Assembly: GCA_038213135.1 (NCBI GenBank)
Contig: JBBQTQ010000053.1
Coordinates: forward strand, 1-18,253
Reading direction: 5' to 3'
DNA from: JBBQTQ01 sp038213135
GTDB taxonomy: Bacteria > Actinomycetota > Thermoleophilia > Gaiellales > Gaiellaceae
Length of the DNA stretch: 18,253 bases
The first letter of the stretch is position 1; each line of letters starts with the position of its first letter. The notes under the pieces are model-generated. The model saw only the letters and a list, made by a program, of their open reading frames with translations. It had not been told where the DNA came from and did not search any database. The translations under genes were made by a program, and so were the position numbers. Shown here one piece after another: positions 15,178 through 18,253 of the stretch.

Positions 15178-15951
15178 GTGACTCAAGCGATGACTGGCAG
15201 GTTGATTGCCGCGGTCGGAGTGGTGCTCGGAATCGTCGCCCTCTGGACGAGCGCCCTCCCCGGCGGCGGCAAGTACTGGGACGACGGCACGCTCGGAGGA
15301 GCGCTGCTGATCCTCATGATCCTCACTGGCCTCCTGCTCGCCTGGGCCTACACGACCGGGCGAAAGGATCTCGACACGGCAGCGGCCGCGCTCGGGACGA
15401 TCGCGTGCGGGATCTACCTCTTCGTCCCGATTCTGCTCGCGTTCAACCACTTGACGGATCTCAACACAGGCGCCTGGCTCGGCGTCTGCACCGTGCTGAT
15501 CCCGATCGGGTGCTGGCTGACCGCGGACAGGCGGACGACGATCGTCGCGACGAACCGGACCACGGGCCTGGCGGCCTGCACGCTCGGGATGGTCCTCGTC
15601 CTCGTCGGGATCTGGACGCACGCGACAACGGGCTCGACGTACTGGTCGTACAGCGGCCAGGGCCACAACATCGGCATCACCCTGCTCGTGCTGACGATCC
15701 TCACCGCCGTCACTCTGCTGGCGGCGATGAACGGCACGACGTGGGCGACCGACGCGGCGCTCCTCTGGTCGACTCTCACGTTCGGCCTGACGATGTTCGT
15801 CCTGACCGGGGCTGCATTCAACGATCTCGGACAGGTGAAGATCGGCGGCTGGCTCGCGGCAATCGGAGGGATCAGCCTCGTCGCCGGGGTCATGACCCTG
15901 CGCGGGACGCTGATGGCCCGAACAGCACCGAGGCCGGCGACGGCGATGTAG
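15178..15951 (+). CDS. Multi-pass membrane protein with internal duplication, unknown function
   Basis: This protein of about 257 residues has roughly eight hydrophobic segments, and I do not recognise it. The two halves look related. The first half has an early helix (AAVGVVLGIVALW), a KYWDDGTLGG loop and then LLILMILTGLLLAW. The second half has LGMVLVLVGIW, a TYWSYSGQGH loop and LLVLTILTAVTLLAAM. A four-helix unit duplicated in tandem is the simplest reading. I choose the GTG at 15178 because AAAGGAG precedes it by 6 nt; an ATG at 15130 would add 16 residues without support. The gene occupies the place between ftsH and folP where folE often lies. It could be a transporter-like or sensory membrane protein, but there are no motif residues to decide. 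Confidence 0.75.
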   Translation: MTQAMTGRLIAAVGVVLGIVALWTSALPGGGKYWDDGTLGGALLILMILTGLLLAWAYTTGRKDLDTAAAALGTIACGIYLFVPILLAFNHLTDLNTGAWLGVCTVLIPIGCWLTADRRTTIVATNRTTGLAACTLGMVLVLVGIWTHATTGSTYWSYSGQGHNIGITLLVLTILTAVTLLAAMNGTTWATDAALLWSTLTFGLTMFVLTGAAFNDLGQVKIGGWLAAIGGISLVAGVMTLRGTLMARTAPRPATAM

Positions 15952-15961
15952 CGGCCGGCTC

Positions 15962-15967
15962 TACGCT
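15962..15967 (+). promoter_or_regulatory. -10 box (TACGCT) of the folP-folB-folK operon
   Basis: TACGCT is 6 nt before the GTG at 15974 and lies in the 22-nt gap after the membrane-protein stop. It predicts an independent leaderless start for the folate operon. Confidence 0.45.
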
Positions 15968-15973
15968 GGCGGT

Positions 15974-16786
15974 GTGAGACCGCCGGTCGAGGAGCGTTTT
16001 CCGCGTCCGAGCGTGATGGGCGTGGTCAACGTCACGCCCGACTCGTTCTCGGACGGGGGCGTCAACTACCGGGCGGAGGACGCAAGTGCCTCCGCCCGGC
16101 GCCTGCTCGCCGAAGGTGCCGCGATCGTGGACGTCGGCGGAGAATCGACCCGGCCAGGCTCACCGGGCGTCTCGGCGGAGGAGGAGCTGCGCCGCGTCGA
16201 GCCGGTTCTCGAATCGCTCGCCGGCTGCCCGGTCTCGATCGACACGTCGAAGGCGGCCGTCGCCAAGCGGGCGCTCGAGCTGGGCGCGGAGCTCGTCAAC
16301 GACGTGACGGCGCTGCGCGGCGACCCGGAGCTCGCCGGTGTCGTCGCAGACGCCGGCTCGTACCTCTGCCTGATGCACATGCAGGGCGAGCCGCGGACGA
16401 TGCAGCTCGACCCGCGCTACCACGATGTCGCCTCCGAGGTCGCGTCGTTCCTCGAGGAGCGGCTCGCGGCAGCGGTCCGGGCCGGGATTCGCGAGGATCT
16501 CGTCTGCCTCGATCCTGGGATCGGCTTCGGCAAGACGGTCGAGCACAACGTCGAGCTCGTGCGTCGCCTCGACGTGCTGACCTCGCTCGGCCGGCCGGTG
16601 GTCGTCGGCTTCTCGCGCAAGAGCTCGCTCGGTCGCCTGCTCGGCGATCCAGACGCGAGGACTGGATCCGTGGCGGCGAGCGTCGGCGCCGCGATCGCCG
16701 CGTTCGAGCACGGCGCCACCATCCTTCGCGTCCATGACGTCCGCGAGCACGTCGAGGCGCTCGCCGTCGCGAGCGCGCTGCTGTGA
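15974..16786 (+). CDS. folP: Dihydropteroate synthase
   Basis: This enzyme condenses 6-hydroxymethyl-dihydropterin pyrophosphate with p-aminobenzoate to dihydropteroate; it is the sulfonamide target. The 270-residue TIM-barrel shows MGVVNVTPDSFSDGG (15-29), GGESTRPG (55-62), SIDTSKAAVA (88-97), NDVTALRGD (109-117), DPGIGFGKT (180-188) and GFSRKSSLG (212-220), with RVHDV near 252. All the pterin, pyrophosphate and pABA-loop motifs are present, so it should be a functional FolP rather than the FolP2-type paralogue. Its TGA overlaps the folB GTG by 4 nt. Confidence 0.96.
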   Translation: MRPPVEERFPRPSVMGVVNVTPDSFSDGGVNYRAEDASASARRLLAEGAAIVDVGGESTRPGSPGVSAEEELRRVEPVLESLAGCPVSIDTSKAAVAKRALELGAELVNDVTALRGDPELAGVVADAGSYLCLMHMQGEPRTMQLDPRYHDVASEVASFLEERLAAAVRAGIREDLVCLDPGIGFGKTVEHNVELVRRLDVLTSLGRPVVVGFSRKSSLGRLLGDPDARTGSVAASVGAAIAAFEHGATILRVHDVREHVEALAVASALL

Positions 16787-17124
16787 GGCTCGAGCTGCGT
16801 GGCTTGGAGGTCTTCGCCCACCACGGCGTGCTCGCCGAGGAGCAGGAGAAGGGCCAGCCGTTCTGGTTCGACGTCGAGCTCGAGGTGGACGAGGCAGCGG
16901 TCTCCGACCGGATCGAGGACGCCGTCGACTATCGGGCGATCGTGGCGTGCGTGCGCGAGCGTTCGGGTGCGCACCGTTACGACCTGCTCGAGGCGCTCGT
17001 GGCGGCGGTCGCCGACGGTCTGCTCGCGCGGTTTCCGGCCCGCAAGGTGTGGGTGCGCGTCCGCAAGCGGCCGGCCGATCTCCCCGTCGAATGGTCGGCG
17101 GCGAGCATCGTCCGAACGCGATGA
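16783..17124 (+). CDS. folB: Dihydroneopterin aldolase
   Basis: FolB cleaves dihydroneopterin to 6-hydroxymethyl-dihydropterin and glycolaldehyde, the substrate step for FolK next door. The 113-residue protein has the signature HHGVLAEEQEKGQPFWFD (13-30), DAVDYRAI (46-53), YDLLEAL with the pterin-binding Glu70, and VRVRKRPADLPVEW with the catalytic Lys at 95. Length and motifs are standard for the small octameric enzyme. The GTG overlaps the folP stop and the TGA overlaps the folK ATG (ATGA), giving a tightly coupled operon. Confidence 0.95.
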   Translation: MRLELRGLEVFAHHGVLAEEQEKGQPFWFDVELEVDEAAVSDRIEDAVDYRAIVACVRERSGAHRYDLLEALVAAVADGLLARFPARKVWVRVRKRPADLPVEWSAASIVRTR

Positions 17125-17561
17125 CCCTCGCCTACGTCGGCCTGGGAGCGAACCTCGGCGACCGGGAGGCGACGATCCGGCGCGCGGCCGAGCTGATCGG
17201 CGCGCGGCGGCTCTCGAGCCTGATCGAGACCGAGCCGTGGGGCTTCGAGGACCAGCCGCGGTTTCTCAACGCGGTCGCCGAGCTCGAGACGGAGGAGGGG
17301 CCGCGAGCGCTGCTCCAGCGGCTGCTGGCGGTCGAGCGCGAGCTGGGGAGGACACGTGAGGGCCCGCGCTACGGACCGCGGACGATCGACCTCGACCTGC
17401 TCCTCTACGGGAACGAGCGGGTCGATTCGCCTGGGCTGACGGTTCCCCATCCCCGCCTGCACGAGCGTCGTTTCGCGCTGTCGCCGCTTGCGGAGCTCGT
17501 GCCGGGCCTCGACGTGCCTGGATACTGCGATGTGCAGGCATTACTCGCGGCGCTAGACTGA
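17121..17561 (+). CDS. folK: 6-hydroxymethyl-7,8-dihydropterin pyrophosphokinase
   Basis: FolK transfers pyrophosphate from ATP to 6-hydroxymethyl-dihydropterin, making the substrate used by FolP. The 146 residues contain GLGANLGD (7-14), ETEPWGFEDQPRFLNAV (36-52), RYGPRTIDLDLLLYG (83-97; the Asp pair binds two Mg ions) and VPHPRLHERRFAL (108-120). All are diagnostic. The ATG at 17121 sits in the folB stop. The same frame stays open back into folP, but that is antiphase sequence without homology, so a longer start is rejected. The last codons contain the -10 box of the next gene. Confidence 0.95.
   Translation: MTLAYVGLGANLGDREATIRRAAELIGARRLSSLIETEPWGFEDQPRFLNAVAELETEEGPRALLQRLLAVERELGRTREGPRYGPRTIDLDLLLYGNERVDSPGLTVPHPRLHERRFALSPLAELVPGLDVPGYCDVQALLAALD
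17554..17559 (+). promoter_or_regulatory. -10 box (TAGACT) of the DUF2469 gene, inside the folK 3' end
   Basis: TAGACT lies 7 nt before the GTG at 17567 and overlaps the last codons of folK. With only 5 nt between the folK stop and this GTG, and no ribosome-binding site, a leaderless internal promoter is the likely source of separate expression. Confidence 0.45.
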
Positions 17562-17566
17562 CTCTC

Positions 17567-17932
17567 GTGTCCCACCTCGACGAGCTGGACGAGTACGAGG
17601 CCGAGCTCGAGCTCCGGCTGAAGAAGGAATACACCGCCGTCTTCGGCCTTTTCCGCTACTGCGTGCTGACGCAGGACGCGACCTACCTCTGCAACAAGCT
17701 CGACCTCGAGTACGTGCCGCAGCCGAGCTACCCGCTCTTCCACCTGAAGATGGAAGACGTCTGGGTCTGGGACAAGAACCGGCCGACGCGGATCATCCCG
17801 CGCGCCGAGGTCTACACGGCGAGCGACGTCACGGTCGAAGAGCTGCGTGGCGAGGGCGACGATCCGAAGCTGACCGCCGAGGCGCTCGCCGAGCGCATCG
17901 GCGAGCCGCTGCCGAGCGACGACGACCTTTAA
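17567..17932 (+). CDS. DUF2469 family protein
   Basis: This 121-residue cytoplasmic protein of unknown function resembles the actinobacterial DUF2469 family: EYEAELELRLKKEYTAVFGL, FRYCVLTQDATYLCNKLDLE, then LKMEDVWVWDKNRPTRI and a VTVEEL segment. The acidic N-terminus and the VWVWDxxRP motif are the best markers. In many actinobacteria a DUF2469 gene lies beside rnhB; here it follows folK and no rnhB is seen. The C-terminal tail (ERIGEPLPSDDDL) is acidic and probably disordered. The GTG at 17567 is preceded by a TAGACT box. Confidence 0.82.
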   Translation: MSHLDELDEYEAELELRLKKEYTAVFGLFRYCVLTQDATYLCNKLDLEYVPQPSYPLFHLKMEDVWVWDKNRPTRIIPRAEVYTASDVTVEELRGEGDDPKLTAEALAERIGEPLPSDDDL

Positions 17933-17957
17933 GGGGTCTTATTCAACAAGGTGGTGT

Positions 17958-17988
17958 GAGGGACAGGCCTCTTCGAGGCCTGTCCCTC
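17958..17988 (+). terminator. Strong hairpin terminator after the folate/DUF2469 genes
   Basis: GAGGGACAGGCCTC-TTC-GAGGCCTGTCCCTC is a perfect 14-bp stem with a 3-nt loop, 26 nt after the DUF2469 stop. No T-tract follows (GGTCTCAGC), which is common for actinobacterial terminators. It ends the block that starts at folP and separates it from the next gene. Confidence 0.75.
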
Positions 17989-18009
17989 GGTCTCAGCTGA
18001 CCCAGGGCC

Positions 18010-18023
18010 TTCCGCTTGCGGAA
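18010..18023. promoter_or_regulatory. Palindrome upstream of the SnoaL-like gene, possible operator
   Basis: TTCCGC-TT-GCGGAA is a perfect 6-bp-arm inverted repeat 57 nt before the ATG at 18080. A second imperfect stem (CCCCT/AGGGG, about 18045-18061) follows. Either could be a repressor site or leader structure; nothing identifies a regulator. Confidence 0.3.
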
Positions 18024-18079
18024 TCGACCGCGGGGGTGAATGATCCCCTCGTCCTCAGGGGTCGAAAGGGAGGTTGCAG

Positions 18080-18253
18080 ATGACGAACAAGGACATCGTC
18101 CGCGAGGTCGCCGAGTCGCCGTGGGGAGGCGATTACGCCGCTGTCGACGAGTACGTCGCCACCAACTACGTCGGACACGATCCGGCAATGCCCGACGTGC
18201 TCGGGCCGCAGGGGGTAAAGGACTTCTACGACCAGTTCCGCGCCGGGTTCCCG
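18080..18253 (+). CDS. SnoaL-like polyketide-cyclase/ester-cyclase family protein (partial, runs off the window)
   Basis: Only the first 58 codons are present. MTNKDIVREVAESPWGGDYA, then VDEYVATNYVGHDPAMPD and GPQGVKDFYDQFRAGFP, match the start of SnoaL/ester-cyclase proteins in the NTF2-like superfamily. There the HDP segment and the G-(P)-x-G-V-K-x-F turn are recurrent. Members range from true polyketide cyclases to stress or unknown small enzymes, so the function cannot be stated. AAAGGGAGG ends 6 nt before the ATG and is one of the best ribosome-binding sites in the window, unlike the leaderless-looking genes. Confidence 0.8.
   Translation, partial: MTNKDIVREVAESPWGGDYAAVDEYVATNYVGHDPAMPDVLGPQGVKDFYDQFRAGFP

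Noticed and set aside
16734..17120. folK start extended into folP
   Set aside because: The upstream part of the frame is antiphase to folP and folB; the FolK fold begins at the ATG at 17121 with the GLGANLGD motif at residue 7.

Overview
The window is about 18 kb of very GC-rich, tightly packed chromosome from an actinobacterium. The gene set (tilS-hpt-ftsH, folP-folB-folK and a DUF2469 protein) is actinobacterial. The secreted proteins, the VanW protein and the frequent GTG starts fit a deep lineage such as Thermoleophilia, but that placement is inference. No plasmid, phage or insertion-sequence gene is visible; this is mostly housekeeping chromosome with small accessory pockets.

Layout: (1) 1-260 is non-coding and carries a conserved element (copy A) upstream of an acyl-CoA dehydrogenase (261-1433). 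(2) A membrane-anchored VanW protein (1476-3311) converges on a hotdog thioesterase (3283-3705, minus). (3) 3706-4399 holds the decayed remnant of a Sir2 deacetylase, with its 5' third deleted and two opposing frameshifts, and then an inverted pair of REP-like palindromes. (4) A GMC oxidoreductase with a CxxCxxCxxxC cluster (4400-5719) converges on a 48-residue zinc-ribbon-like gene (5700-5846, minus). (5) An L,D-transpeptidase (5892-6629) is translationally coupled to a secreted Cys-rich protein of unknown function (6626-8116); a coiled-coil protein with a histone-like tail follows. (6) On the minus strand a DeoD-type purine nucleoside phosphorylase is coupled to a diacylglycerol-kinase-family protein that appears to start at ATT. 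(7) On the plus strand come a GNAT acetyltransferase and a short BNR/Asp-box protein, then tilS-hpt-ftsH. (8) Downstream of ftsH, where many actinobacteria carry folE, there is copy B of the conserved element and an eight-helix membrane protein. After it come folP-folB-folK, DUF2469, a strong hairpin and the start of a SnoaL-like protein that runs off the window.

Genes that work together: folP, folB and folK give consecutive or near-consecutive steps of dihydropteroate synthesis and overlap by 4 nt each. deoD and hpt both serve purine salvage. tilS, hpt and ftsH are a conserved neighbourhood. The VanW protein and the L,D-transpeptidase point to cell-envelope work.

Two architectural themes recur. 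First, many starts have a -10-like hexamer only 6-7 nt upstream, which predicts leaderless transcripts. Second, all three convergent gene pairs overlap at their 3' ends. The least explained signal is the roughly 95-110 nt element present at 98-192 and 14988-15096, in the same orientation upstream of two unrelated genes.
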